Counted from the stretch's first letter, positions 1 to 9,369 are shown. The stretch: 64,000 nucleotides of DNA from Myxococcaceae bacterium (GCA_017881265.1 JADGRA010000014.1:124001-188000); one strand, 5' to 3'. A program made the numbers and translations. The notes: generated by a model not told the origin, from the sequence alone.

Positions 1-1727
1 GCCTCCAGGCCGCTGAAGCCCCGCAGCAGAATCGCCACGTCCCCGCCCCGGGCGCGGCGCAGCCGGCCGGTGTCCACCACCGTCTCGGGCCCCTCCGGCG
101 AGAGGAGGAAGGCCAGCCAGCGTGCCAGGACGTCCGCCTCCGCCTCGCGGCCGGTGCCGCGGGCGGCGGCCACCACCGGCAGAGCGTCCACGCACGCCTC
201 GGGTCCCACCTGGGGGCGCACCGGCAAAAGGGCGTCCTCCTCCGGGCGAAACACCACTTCATAATCCCTTGGGGCGGCGACGGCGGGCAGCGCCGCAGCG
301 GCGGCCGCGTTGAGGACGCGCAGCAGCGCCGGGGCCGAGCGCCGGTTGTCCCGGAGGAAGTGCCGGGCGCCCCCCTCCGCCACCACCTTCTCCGCCAGCC
401 TCTCGAAGGTGGAGACGTCGGCGCCGCGGAAGTCGTAGATGGACTGTTTTCTGTCTCCCACGGCGAAGAGGAAGCGCGGCTCGAGCGGCAGGGCAAGCAC
501 GGCGTCGTGGCCGCTGCCGACCGGCCGCGGGCCGCCGTCGCGCGCCTCGGACAGCAGCACTACCAGCTCCAGCTGCAGCCCGTTGGTGTCCTGCACCTCA
601 TCCACCAGCAGGGCGCCGGCGCGGGCCTGGGCGCTGGCCCGGAAGCCCAAACGGTCGCGCAGCACGTCCCGCGCCGCCACCAGCAACTCCGCGAAGTCCA
701 TCCACCCGCCCCGGCGCAGCGCCGCCCGGAAGTCCGCCTCCACCTGGCCGCACAGCCGGCGCAGGGTGGCCTCGTGCCTGACGGCGGTGCAGCCGGCGTA
801 GGCCGAGACGACGCCGGGAAGCTGCAGGGTGCCGTCCAGCAGGGCTTCGCGGACCGCCGCCAGGGCGTCCCGCAGGCCATTCTTCCCGGTGCGCGGAAGG
901 GCACCGGCCAGGGCCTCGAGGCGCGCCAGCCGCTCGGGCGGGGCCTGCCCGTCCAGTCCCTGCAGCACGTCGAGGCAGGCTTCCAGCGTGCTGGCCACTT
1001 CGTCGGAAGCAGCGGCCGCCTCCGGAAGCGCCGCCTGAAGCCGCGCCTCGGCGCTGGCCACCGCCGCACGCAGCTGCTCGGCAGCCTGTCCCGCCTCTCC
1101 CACGGCCACCTCCGCCGCGCCCTGCCCCTCCTCCCGCAGCCGCACCACCGCCGCGACGAGGAAGTCCAACAGGCCGCTGCCCCGCCCGGTACCGCGCAGC
1201 TCCGCCTGGCCGCACAGAGCCTCCACGTCGGCGTCCCCGGTGTCGAGGGCGTCCAGCACGGCCTGCTCGGCCGTGTCCCCCAGCAGTTCCAGGGCATCCT
1301 CCTCACCCAGCAATTCAAAGCCCTGGGGAATGCCGCTGGCGGCGGGCGCCTGCCGCAGCAGCCGCGCGCAGTAGGCGTGGAAGGTGGACAGGGTGGCCAT
1401 GTCCAGCTGCGACTGGACGGCGCGCCAGAAGGTGGGCGCCGGTGGCGGACGGCCCGCGGCGGCGAAGGCTGCCTCCAATTCCGGTTCGCTGCCCCGCCCC
1501 TCGGCCAGCGCCTCCACGCGGACGCGAAGCCGCTCCCGCATTTCGGCGGCCGCCTTCTCGGTGAAGGTGAGGAGGCACAGGCGCGCCGGGGCGAGGGCCT
1601 CGCGGCTGCCCGCGCCCGCAAGCAGCCCGAGGGCCGTCGTCAAAAGCCCGTGCGTCTTGCCCGCCCCGGCCCCGGCGAAGAGGCAGCTGTTGCGGGCCAG
1701 CACGTCACCCAGGGGCAGCTGGCTCAC
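1..1727 (-). CDS. UvrD-family (AddA-like) helicase/nuclease, N-terminal part; runs off the window
   Basis: Superfamily 1A DNA helicase of the UvrD/RecB/AddA type, expected to unwind duplex DNA at double-strand breaks together with the upstream AddB-like protein. About 575 residues are visible. The Walker A motif AGAGAGKT is at residues 18-25, TFTEKAAAEM (motif Ia region) near 55-64, the Walker B/motif II stretch LVDEVQDTNG near 373 and motif III GDRKQSIYDFRGAD near 421. The GTG start at 1725-1727 overlaps the stop of the upstream gene (GTGA), so the two are translationally coupled. A C-terminal nuclease domain, as in AddA or RecB, would lie outside the window and cannot be judged. The low end of the window truncates the gene; it is not broken in the visible part. 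A plain UvrD-type helicase is less likely because of the coupled AddB-like partner. Confidence 0.9.
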   Translation of the reverse strand, partial: MSQLPLGDVLARNSCLFAGAGAGKTHGLLTTALGLLAGAGSREALAPARLCLLTFTEKAAAEMRERLRVRVEALAEGRGSEPELEAAFAAAGRPPPAPTFWRAVQSQLDMATLSTFHAYCARLLRQAPAASGIPQGFELLGEEDALELLGDTAEQAVLDALDTGDADVEALCGQAELRGTGRGSGLLDFLVAAVVRLREEGQGAAEVAVGEAGQAAEQLRAAVASAEARLQAALPEAAAASDEVASTLEACLDVLQGLDGQAPPERLARLEALAGALPRTGKNGLRDALAAVREALLDGTLQLPGVVSAYAGCTAVRHEATLRRLCGQVEADFRAALRRGGWMDFAELLVAARDVLRDRLGFRASAQARAGALLVDEVQDTNGLQLELVVLLSEARDGGPRPVGSGHDAVLALPLEPRFLFAVGDRKQSIYDFRGADVSTFERLAEKVVAEGGARHFLRDNRRSAPALLRVLNAAAAAALPAVAAPRDYEVVFRPEEDALLPVRPQVGPEACVDALPVVAAARGTGREAEADVLARWLAFLLSPEGPETVVDTGRLRRARGGDVAILLRGFSGLE

Positions 1728-4700
1728 CGGCCGCCCTCCTTGCGCCGGGCGCCAATGCGGCACACGGCCCCGTAGGGACAAAACCCGCAGTCCATTGGGC
1801 GCGCGCCGAAGTCCCCGGCGCGGGAGCGTCCCACCAGCTGGTGCACGGCGTTGGCCAGGTTGGCCAGGCCCTCGGCGCGGGCCTGGGCGCGGGTTTGCGC
1901 GTCCATGGCCAGAAGGACGCCCTGTCCGGAGGGCGCGTCGAAGGGCTGAAACTCCCCGGACTTGAGGACGAGCCAGCCGGCGCGCAAGGGCCGGCCCTCC
2001 CCGCGCGCCCGTACCGCCCACAGGTAGAAGGGCAGCTGGAAGTCCGTGGTGAGTAGGTCGCGCGCCGCGTCCCGCCGACGGCTGGCCTTGTAGTCCAGCA
2101 CCCCCACCCCGCCGGGGCCTGCGTCCAGCCGGTCCACCGTGCCGGTGAGGCAGACGTCCGCCTCCCCCGGCAGCGCCGCTTCCAGCCGCACCTCGCGCCA
2201 GTCCTGCTGGGCACTGGCCCGGCCGAAGGTGGTTTCCACGTCCTGCGGCAACAGCCCCTCGAAGGGCACCCCGTGGTGCGGGGCATCCAGCACCCGTCGC
2301 ACCATCCACCGCGCGCGTTCACGCGCCAGGAAGAAGAGGCGGGGGTGGCCGGGGCTGAAGCGCCTGGCGAGGCCAGCGGCCCCCTCCTCCAAAGCCGTCT
2401 CCACCAGGGCCGCCGGCACGTCGCGGAAGGGATGGCCCAACAGGCCCGCGGACAGTAGCTGCGGTACCAGGCTCTCCAGCACCGCGTGCCAGAAGCTGCC
2501 CTGGCCGCGGGCGTCCAGCGCCTCGCCCGGCGCCTCCGGCGGCTCCAGCCGCAGGGCGGTGTAGGCGAAGCCCTGAAAGGCGCACCGGCCGAATTTCCCC
2601 AGCGTGCTGGCAGACAGCGGGGCGTCTGGGCCGTAAGCGTAGGCCTTTGCCCGCGCCTCGGCGAGGTCAGCTTCCGTCACTGCGCCGCTGAAGCGGCCAC
2701 TGGGCAGCTCGGGCGCCTCGAAGGCGCGCACGCGCTCGGCCTCCATGGCGCCCAGCGCACGCGCCTCCTTCAGCCACCCCTCCTCGCTGTGGTGGACCAG
2801 CGCCCGCGCCAACCCGTCGGCCGAGTCCACCCAGGCCACCGCCTCGCGGAGCTCGCCTTCCGAGGCGGCGCGCACCAGGGGCACCACCGCCGCGTCGGGC
2901 ACGTCCACGCGCGGCACCCCGGCGCTGCGGGCGAAGGCGTCGAGGAAGCCGGACGGGCCGGTGACGTCCTGAAAGCCGTCGTCGCGCGCGAAACCCAGCG
3001 CGGCGGCACCCGCCCGCCCCACTGTCACCCCCAGGCGCCAGCCATCCAGCGCCAGCGCCGCCGGGGGCCGGACGTCGGCCGAGCCATACCGCAGGGGGAA
3101 GGCGTCGCGCCCCAGCGCGCGGTTGACGCGGTGCCTGTCCTCGTCCGTCAGCGCCCCGGCGCGCTGCAGGGGCCGCGGGAAGCGGCCCTCGGCCAGCGCC
3201 ACCGCGCCCACCCAGGCCAAGGGGCCCTCCTCCACCGCTTCCTCGTAGAGGAGGACGGCCACCCCGCCCGGGTGTCCCCTCTCCTCCGGCAGCCGGTGGC
3301 TGGCGGCGGCCTGGGCGAGGAAGGCGGAAAAGCCTGCGCGCTGCAATCGAGGCCCGGGCGTGCCGAGGGCCGACAGCGCCCCCCGCGCTTCGCGCAGGAG
3401 GGCGCGCCACGCCTCTCGGGCCTGCACCGCGCGGCCAAGGGCCCGCGCCGCGGCCTCCGCGCCGGGGCCGACGGACAGGCCCGCCTCCGCCGGCGCCTCC
3501 CAGAAGCCCAAGGCGGCCAGGGCGCGCTGCCAGGCTTCCAGGTGGGCGGACAGCGTCGCGTCGGCTGGCAGTGCCCGCACCAGGGAGAAGAAGGCCTCAC
3601 AGGCCTCCAGCAGCCGCTGCGCCTCCGGGCGCCTGTCCGCGCGGCCTCCGCGCTGTGCCAGAGCCTCCAGCCGCACCCGGTACGCCCCCTGGCCACCACT
3701 GCCGCCCAGCGCCTCGTCCCGGACGCCGGCCCGTTCCAGCAGCGCTGCTGCCCCGCGCGGCGCCTCCGGCCAAAGGCCCGGAAGAAGGCCACTGTGCAGC
3801 AGCCACGCCACGTCCTCCCGAGGGAAGGCCGCCTCCTCCAGCCGCGCCACCAGCACGCCGGCGCGGCCGGCGGCGGTGCTGCCCAGCGTCCGGCGTGGGC
3901 AGCGGCCGACGGACAGCCCGGCGGCGCGCAGCGCCGCGGCGACGGCGTCGGCACTGGCAGCGTCCGGCACCAGCACCGCGCACCGGGCGGGCGAGGCGCC
4001 GGCCTGCACCGCGGCACGCGCCTGGGCCGCCACCAGCTGTGCCGCGGCGGAGGCGCGGGCCGCGCTGAAGACGGCTGCCGGCGCGGCCTGGGCGGCCGGC
4101 CGGCCGAGGAATTCCACCGCCCGGGATAGCGGCGCGCCGTCGGGCGGCAACACCCGCTCCAGCACCAGGGGCGACAATTCCGGGTGCGCCTCGACGGCCG
4201 CAAAAATGGGCTCCAGCGCCGCGTCCAGGCTGGCCTCCCCGGTGGCCGGCACCTGCAGCACCACCGGGCGGCCCTGGCGTTCCGCCAGCTGGGCGAGGGC
4301 CACCAGCGCCTGCAGCACCACCGGCGGCAAGGGCGGGTGCAGCCGGACGTGCAGCTGCCGGAAGCCCTCCAGCGCTCGGGGCCAGCCGTCTGCCGAGGCG
4401 AGGGCGGCGCGGGCGTCGTCCCAGCGTCCGGCCGCGTCGGCCAGCCCCCGGGCGTGCAAGAGGCGCTGGTAGCCACCAAGGGCGCTGGCCACCGCCAGCA
4501 GCCGTTCCGCGGGCGGGCCCCCCAGCCGCTCCGCAACGGCCAGCAGCGCCTGGGCACGGACGCGCCCCGCCCGGGCTTCCTGGACGGCCTCCGCCAGCCC
4601 CGACAGACGTTCCACGTCCGCGGCGTCCAGCACCTTTCCGTGCGCGTCTGCAACCGCCAGCGCCAGCCAGCTGCCGAGGCCGTCCAGCGTCCGGCGGGCC

Positions 4701-4822
4701 AGGCCGCCGCCTGCGGCAAGCAACTGGGCCAGGGCCTCCAGCGGCAGGACGGCGGCGGGCGCGCCAGGGCCAGGCCCGGGCGCCGGGCCCACCCACAACA
4801 CGTTTGCGTCCACGTCCGGCAT
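1724..4822 (-). CDS. AddB-like PD-(D/E)XK nuclease with an iron-sulfur cluster motif
   Basis: A 1032-residue protein resembling the AddB/RexB subunit of AddAB double-strand-break repair nucleases. The N-terminal two thirds is a degenerate helicase-like region in which I see no Walker A motif, so it is probably not an ATPase. The C-terminal nuclease domain has a conserved His in GSFWHAVLE, then GTVDRLDAG and LDYKAS (D910 and K912), the usual PD-(D/E)XK residues. Cys747 (in GKFGRC) plus C1012-x2-C1015-x5-C1021 reproduce the four-cysteine iron-sulfur staple around the AddB nuclease domain. The helicase-like partner follows with a 4-base overlap. The gene is read from ATG at 4820-4822. B. subtilis AddB keeps an intact Walker A, so loss here suggests a structural or sequence-scanning role, as proposed for other degenerate AddB/RexB subunits. 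Confidence 0.88.
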   Translation of the reverse strand: MPDVDANVLWVGPAPGPGPGAPAAVLPLEALAQLLAAGGGLARRTLDGLGSWLALAVADAHGKVLDAADVERLSGLAEAVQEARAGRVRAQALLAVAERLGGPPAERLLAVASALGGYQRLLHARGLADAAGRWDDARAALASADGWPRALEGFRQLHVRLHPPLPPVVLQALVALAQLAERQGRPVVLQVPATGEASLDAALEPIFAAVEAHPELSPLVLERVLPPDGAPLSRAVEFLGRPAAQAAPAAVFSAARASAAAQLVAAQARAAVQAGASPARCAVLVPDAASADAVAAALRAAGLSVGRCPRRTLGSTAAGRAGVLVARLEEAAFPREDVAWLLHSGLLPGLWPEAPRGAAALLERAGVRDEALGGSGGQGAYRVRLEALAQRGGRADRRPEAQRLLEACEAFFSLVRALPADATLSAHLEAWQRALAALGFWEAPAEAGLSVGPGAEAAARALGRAVQAREAWRALLREARGALSALGTPGPRLQRAGFSAFLAQAAASHRLPEERGHPGGVAVLLYEEAVEEGPLAWVGAVALAEGRFPRPLQRAGALTDEDRHRVNRALGRDAFPLRYGSADVRPPAALALDGWRLGVTVGRAGAAALGFARDDGFQDVTGPSGFLDAFARSAGVPRVDVPDAAVVPLVRAASEGELREAVAWVDSADGLARALVHHSEEGWLKEARALGAMEAERVRAFEAPELPSGRFSGAVTEADLAEARAKAYAYGPDAPLSASTLGKFGRCAFQGFAYTALRLEPPEAPGEALDARGQGSFWHAVLESLVPQLLSAGLLGHPFRDVPAALVETALEEGAAGLARRFSPGHPRLFFLARERARWMVRRVLDAPHHGVPFEGLLPQDVETTFGRASAQQDWREVRLEAALPGEADVCLTGTVDRLDAGPGGVGVLDYKASRRRDAARDLLTTDFQLPFYLWAVRARGEGRPLRAGWLVLKSGEFQPFDAPSGQGVLLAMDAQTRAQARAEGLANLANAVHQLVGRSRAGDFGARPMDCGFCPYGAVCRIGARRKEGGR

Positions 4823-4884
4823 GGCCCGCCTGCCGGTGTAAGGGCGGGGCCTGACAGCCAGCGGGCCGGGCGCCGGCCCGCGGC

Positions 4885-5427
4885 CTAGGGGGGCGTCGTC
4901 GAGGGGCAGCGCGCCAGCGCCCCGGAGAAAGGCGTCCGGGCCTCGGCGCCCATGCGCGCCGTGTGCGCCTGCAGCGCGGTGCAGCCCTCCGGGCCGACAG
5001 AGACGAGCGCTTCGGCGGCCCGCCGCTGCAGGGGCGGGGTGGCCGAGGACAGCACCGGGCGCAGCACGCGCACCGCCTCGGCCGGGGGCAGCGTGCGGGC
5101 GACGGCCCGGGCGGCCGCCGAGCGCACCACCAGCGGCTCCCCGGGGTTGGCCACGTCGGCGACGGCCAGCGGCGCGGCGCGGGCGGCGTCCACCAGGCTG
5201 AGGGCGTGCAGCGCCTTGGCCCGGCGGCTGGGCAGCCCGTCGCCCTCGGCAATGGAGGCGAGCAGCGGCGCCGCCTGCGGCCCCAGCGCCGTCCAGCGGG
5301 CGTCGGAGATGGGGACGTCAATGGAGTTGAGGTACGTCTCCACCGTCTGCTTCACCTTGTCGTCGGGCGCGGCCGGCGCGGCAGCCGCAGGCAAGGCGAG
5401 AAGCAGAAGGAGCGCGAAGCGACGCAT
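4885..5427 (-). CDS. Secreted HEAT-repeat protein of unknown function
   Basis: A 180-residue exported protein. The start at 5425-5427 is chosen because a GGAG box lies 5 bases upstream and a classical signal peptide follows (MRRFALLLLLALPAAAAPA). The frame is open 30 codons further upstream, but that stretch has no signal character. The mature part is made of alpha-helical HEAT-like repeats rich in Ala and Leu (for example RRAKALHALSLVD, VVRSAAARAVARTL and PLQRRAAEALVSVG), a scaffold for protein contacts. The C-terminus contains two cysteines that could form a disulfide. It lies between the AddB-like gene and the metallophosphoesterase, all on the minus strand with gaps of about 60-100 bases; a functional link is not evident. 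No enzymatic motif is seen. Confidence 0.8.
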   Translation of the reverse strand: MRRFALLLLLALPAAAAPAAPDDKVKQTVETYLNSIDVPISDARWTALGPQAAPLLASIAEGDGLPSRRAKALHALSLVDAARAAPLAVADVANPGEPLVVRSAAARAVARTLPPAEAVRVLRPVLSSATPPLQRRAAEALVSVGPEGCTALQAHTARMGAEARTPFSGALARCPSTTPP

Positions 5428-5529
5428 GGAGTCTCCGGGCGGGGCGCGGACGAACAGGCGACGACACCGTCGGCCCGGCATTGGACAACAAAAGGTGAAG
5501 GGGCGCCACCCGCGCACCGGCGGCCGCCT

Positions 5530-6390
5530 TCAGCCCACGGCGGGCGTGTGCCGCGCCCCCCACACCTCGCCGCGCCTCCACGCCACGCGTCCGCTTGTCC
5601 CCCAGCCGGCCTCCAGTGCCTCGGCCCCCCCCTGCCACTCCATCCAAAACACCGCGCCGTCGCTGCCCCTGGCCTCGTCGAGGCATGCGACGCGTGTCTG
5701 CGTCCCGTCCGGGTGGGAGAGGCTGGCCGCCAGCGCCTCGTGCGAATGCCCGCACCACAGCCACCCTGGCCGCAGCGTCTGCACCAGGTCCCGGGTGAAG
5801 GGGTTGCCCATCCACGGGCGGACGGGGCGGCCAGCCACGCGCTGGAAGAGGCCGCGGGGCCACTCGTGCACCAGAAGCAGCTGCAGGCCCCGGGCCCCGC
5901 GCAGCCGTTCCACCTCGGCGGTGCGGAAGTAGCCGGCCTGCTTCTGGGTGGCCGCCGTGCGGGGCTCCCGCAGCGGCGTGTCCACGTGTCTGGGGGCGTA
6001 GATGCCCGACAGCCAGCCCACCTTGAGGCCGTCGAAGGCGCGCGTCCCCACCCGACCCAGGTAGTGCAGCCCGGGGGCCACCTCCCCGCCCTCGGGCAGC
6101 GCGTACAGGGCCTCGAAATCCTCGTTGTTGCCGCCGATGAAGTGCATCGGCCGGTACAGCGTTCGGGCGCCGCCGGCGTATTCGGCAAATTCCGCCGGCA
6201 TGGCGCGTTTGGTGGACTTGCGCCGGTCGTCGTCGGGGTTGCGGAAGGCCTCCAAGTCGCCCACGGCGAAGACGACGTCCAGGGCTCGTCCGCGCGACTC
6301 CTCGAGTTCGCGCAGCCAGCCCTGCACCCGGTGAAAGCGGCCGTGGATGTCTCCGACACCGGCGATGAACAGGGGACCCCTCCCGAGCAC
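5530..6390 (-). CDS. Metallophosphoesterase related to RNA lariat debranching enzyme (Dbr1-like)
   Basis: A 286-residue calcineurin-fold phosphoesterase. The metal-ligand motifs are in order: GDIHG (D14, H16), GDLE (D45), GGNNE (N88), HEWPRG (H175) and GHSH (H215, H217). Around them the sequence follows eukaryotic Dbr1 unusually closely: GDLEAFRN against GDFQAVRN, APGLHYLGRVG against APNIYYLGYAG, LSGIY against ISGIF, and HEWPRGL against HDWPRSI, with the same spacing of about 44 residues between the last two. Differences: the first motif has the standard Asp where eukaryotic Dbr1 has Cys, the catalytic His of GNHE is Asn (N89), and the Dbr1 C-terminal domain is missing. Dbr1 cleaves 2',5'-phosphodiester branches; whether this protein does so is inference. 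It is divergent from uvrA with 109 bases between them. A generic phosphodiesterase is the alternative. Confidence 0.85.
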   Translation of the reverse strand: MLGRGPLFIAGVGDIHGRFHRVQGWLRELEESRGRALDVVFAVGDLEAFRNPDDDRRKSTKRAMPAEFAEYAGGARTLYRPMHFIGGNNEDFEALYALPEGGEVAPGLHYLGRVGTRAFDGLKVGWLSGIYAPRHVDTPLREPRTAATQKQAGYFRTAEVERLRGARGLQLLLVHEWPRGLFQRVAGRPVRPWMGNPFTRDLVQTLRPGWLWCGHSHEALAASLSHPDGTQTRVACLDEARGSDGAVFWMEWQGGAEALEAGWGTSGRVAWRRGEVWGARHTPAVG

Positions 6391-6499
6391 CCGTCGTCTG
6401 CGGCACCGCCCTTCGTGAGCTTGTGCCTCTCTACCACCCTTGGGGCTAGCGTTTGGCGTGCCGGACGTCCGGGGGATTTGTTATTCGACGGGGCTGCCC

Positions 6500-9352
6500 A
6501 TGGCTGAACCTGACTTCATCGCCATCCGTGGCGCGAGCGAGCACAACCTCAAGTCCGTCTCCCTCGACGTCCCGAAGAAGAAGCTCGTCGTCTTCAGCGG
6601 CGTGAGCGGCTCGGGGAAGAGTTCCCTCGCCTTCGACACGCTGTACGCCGAGGGCCAGCGACGCTACGTGGAGAGCCTCTCCGCCTACGCGCGGCAGTTC
6701 CTCGGGCAGCTGGAGAAGCCCAAGTACGAGACGCTGCGCGGGCTGTCCCCCACCATCTCCATCGAACAGAAGTCCGCCAGCAACAACCCGCGCTCCACGG
6801 TGGGCACGGTGACGGAGGTGCACGACTACCTCCGGGTGCTGTACGCCTCCATCGGCGTGCAGCACTGCTGGAACTGCGGTCGCCGCGTGGGCCGGCAGTC
6901 CGCGCAGGCCATTGTCGACGAAGTGCTGAAGGCCCCGGCCGGCACGCGGCTCATGCTGCTGGCGCCCCTGGTGCAGAACCGCAAGGGGGAGCACCGCGAG
7001 GTCCTCGCGGATGCCGCGCGCCGGGGCTTCTCCCGGGTGCGCATCGACGGCAAGGTGCACGCCCTCGAGGAGCGCCTGGACCTGGACAAGAAGGCCAAGC
7101 ACACCATCGAGGTGGTGGTCGACCGCCTGGTGCTGAAGCCCGACGTCCGCTCGCGCCTCACCGACTCGGTGGAGACGGCGCTGCGGGAGGGCAAGGGCGT
7201 CCTGCTGTTGACCGACGAGACCGGGGGCGAGGAGCGCGTCATGTCCGAGCTCAACGCCTGCCACCACTGCGGCCTGTCCTTCCCGGAATTGACGCCAGCC
7301 TCCTTCAGCTTCAACAGCCCCTTGGGCATGTGCCCGGACTGCAACGGCCTCGGCACCCGGCCGGAGATGGACCCGGACCTCATCATCCCGGACCCGCGCC
7401 GCACCATCCGCGAAGGGGCGGTGGAGCCGTGGGCCACCGGCATGGGCAAGGGGGAGGGCTGGACGGCGGAGTTGGTAGAGCAGCTGGCGCGGGCCTTCAA
7501 GCTGGACCTGGACACCCCTTGGGAGAAGCTGAGCAAGCGCGAGCGGGACATCGTCCTGCATGGCTCGGCCGGCAAGTCCTTCAGCGTCCGCGGCTGGAAG
7601 ATGGAATGGGACGGAATCCTCCACAAGCTGATGAAGGGCTTCCGCACCACCCACAGCGAGGGGATGCGGAAGTACTACCTGAAATTCTTCTCGCCCAAGG
7701 CCTGCTCCACCTGCCACGGGGAGCGGCTGCGGCCGGAGGCGCGGGCGGTGCGGGTGCACGGCCAGACCATCGTTGAGCTGTCGCGCAAGACGGTGGCCGA
7801 GGCCCGGGGCTTCCTCTCCGGGATGCAGCTGCTTCCCCAGGAAGAACCGGTGGCGCGCGAGCTGCTTCGGGAAATCCAGAGCCGTCTCGGGTTTCTGGTG
7901 GACGTCGGCCTGGGCTACCTGACGCTGGAGCGGAGCGCGACGACGCTGTCCGGCGGGGAGAGCCAGCGCATCCGGCTCGCCTCGCAGATGGGAAGCGAGT
8001 TGACCGGCGTCATCTACATCCTGGACGAGCCGTCCATCGGGCTGCACCAGCGCGACAACGGCAAGCTGCTCTCGACGCTGAAGCGGCTGCGCGACCTCGG
8101 CAACTCCGTCATCGTCGTGGAGCACGACGAGGAGACGATGCGCGAGGCGGACCACATCGTCGACTTCGGCCCGGGCGCAGGCGAGCTGGGGGGCCAGGTG
8201 GTAGCCCAGGGCACGCCGGAGCAAGTCATGGCCAGCCCGGCAAGCCTCACCGGTGCCTACCTGAGTGGCCGGGCCCGCATCGACGTGCCGGCGCGCCGCC
8301 GGCCTCCGGGCCCCTCCCGGCTGGTGGTGGAGGGGGCGCGGGCCAACAACCTGCAGGACGTCACGGTGGAGTTTCCCTTGGGACTGCTGGTGGCCGTCAC
8401 CGGCGTGTCCGGGGCGGGCAAGTCCACCCTGGTCAATGAAGTGCTGTACCCCGCCCTCGCCCAGAAGCTGAACGGCGCGCGCGAGGTGGCCGGCCGGCAC
8501 CGGGCGCTGCGGGGGGTGGAGCTTCTGGACAAGGTGGTGGACATCGACCAGCGGCCCATCGGCCGCACCCCACGCAGCAACCCGGCCACCTACACCAAGG
8601 TCTTCGACGCCATCCGCAATGTCTTCGCCCTCACCCAGGAGGCCCGCACCTTCGGGTATGGCCCGGGGCGCTTCAGCTTCAACATGAAGGGCGGCCGCTG
8701 CGAGGCGTGCGAGGGCGACGGGGTGAAACTGGTGGAGATGCACTTCCTGGCCGACGTCTACGTCCCGTGCGAAGTGTGCGGGGGTAAGCGCTTCAACGAG
8801 GCCACGCTGCGCGTGCGCTTCAAGGGGAAGAACATCGCCGAGGTCCTGCAGATGAGCGTGCGCGAGGCGCGCGAGCTGTTCAGTGCCCACCGGGAGATTG
8901 AGCGCATTCTCGGGACGCTGGAGGACGTGGGCCTCGGCTACGTGCGGCTGGGTCAGAGCTCCCCCACCCTCTCCGGGGGGGAGGCGCAGCGGATTAAGCT
9001 CAGCCGGGAGCTGGCCCGGGTGGCCACCGGGCGCACCATCTACATCCTGGATGAACCCACCACCGGGCTGCACTTCGAGGACATCCGCAAGCTGCTGCGC
9101 GTGCTGGACCGGCTGGTGGAGGCCGGCAACACGGTGGTGGTCATCGAACACAACCTGGACGTCATCAAGAGCGCGGACTACCTGATTGACTTGGGGCCCG
9201 AGGGCGGCGCCGGGGGTGGCCGGGTGCTGGCCACCGGGACGCCGGAGGCGGTGGCGGCGGTCCCGGAGAGCTTCACCGGCCAGTACCTGGCCCGGGTGCT
9301 GGGGACACCCTCGCCGACGCGCTCGCGCTCCTCCGCGCGCGCCACCGCCTGA
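6500..9352 (+). CDS. uvrA: UvrABC excinuclease subunit A
   Basis: Damage-sensing ATPase of nucleotide excision repair; it loads UvrB at lesions. The 950 residues fit the family (E. coli 940). Two ABC ATPase modules are clear: Walker A SGVSGSGKSS near residue 33 with signature TTLSGGESQRI and ILDEPSIGLHQRD, and a second Walker A GVSGAGKST with TLSGGEAQRIKLS and ILDEPTTGLHF. Zinc-binding CxxC pairs are present (CHHCGLSF, CPDCNG, CSTCHGERL, CEACEGDG, CEVCGGKRFN). The ATG at 6500 is preferred over an open frame 20 codons further upstream because the conserved N-terminus (DFIAIRGASEHNLK) begins right after it. A perfect 12-base palindrome, CCGGACGTCCGG, sits at 6461-6472, 27 bases before the start; no recognised LexA box is visible. 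hxpB follows after 17 bases and may be co-transcribed. Confidence 0.98.
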   Translation: MAEPDFIAIRGASEHNLKSVSLDVPKKKLVVFSGVSGSGKSSLAFDTLYAEGQRRYVESLSAYARQFLGQLEKPKYETLRGLSPTISIEQKSASNNPRSTVGTVTEVHDYLRVLYASIGVQHCWNCGRRVGRQSAQAIVDEVLKAPAGTRLMLLAPLVQNRKGEHREVLADAARRGFSRVRIDGKVHALEERLDLDKKAKHTIEVVVDRLVLKPDVRSRLTDSVETALREGKGVLLLTDETGGEERVMSELNACHHCGLSFPELTPASFSFNSPLGMCPDCNGLGTRPEMDPDLIIPDPRRTIREGAVEPWATGMGKGEGWTAELVEQLARAFKLDLDTPWEKLSKRERDIVLHGSAGKSFSVRGWKMEWDGILHKLMKGFRTTHSEGMRKYYLKFFSPKACSTCHGERLRPEARAVRVHGQTIVELSRKTVAEARGFLSGMQLLPQEEPVARELLREIQSRLGFLVDVGLGYLTLERSATTLSGGESQRIRLASQMGSELTGVIYILDEPSIGLHQRDNGKLLSTLKRLRDLGNSVIVVEHDEETMREADHIVDFGPGAGELGGQVVAQGTPEQVMASPASLTGAYLSGRARIDVPARRRPPGPSRLVVEGARANNLQDVTVEFPLGLLVAVTGVSGAGKSTLVNEVLYPALAQKLNGAREVAGRHRALRGVELLDKVVDIDQRPIGRTPRSNPATYTKVFDAIRNVFALTQEARTFGYGPGRFSFNMKGGRCEACEGDGVKLVEMHFLADVYVPCEVCGGKRFNEATLRVRFKGKNIAEVLQMSVREARELFSAHREIERILGTLEDVGLGYVRLGQSSPTLSGGEAQRIKLSRELARVATGRTIYILDEPTTGLHFEDIRKLLRVLDRLVEAGNTVVVIEHNLDVIKSADYLIDLGPEGGAGGGRVLATGTPEAVAAVPESFTGQYLARVLGTPSPTRSRSSARATA

Positions 9353-9369
9353 AGCCGCCCCCCCCTGCC

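Noticed and set aside
6461-6472. Palindrome CCGGACGTCCGG before uvrA as a LexA or other operator
   Set aside because: Twelve-base palindromes of this composition are expected by chance several times in 64 kb, and it does not match a known SOS box.
6446-9151. 901-codon open frame on the minus strand opposite uvrA
   Set aside because: It mirrors the codon bias of uvrA; the translation is His/Gln/Arg/Leu-rich with no motif.
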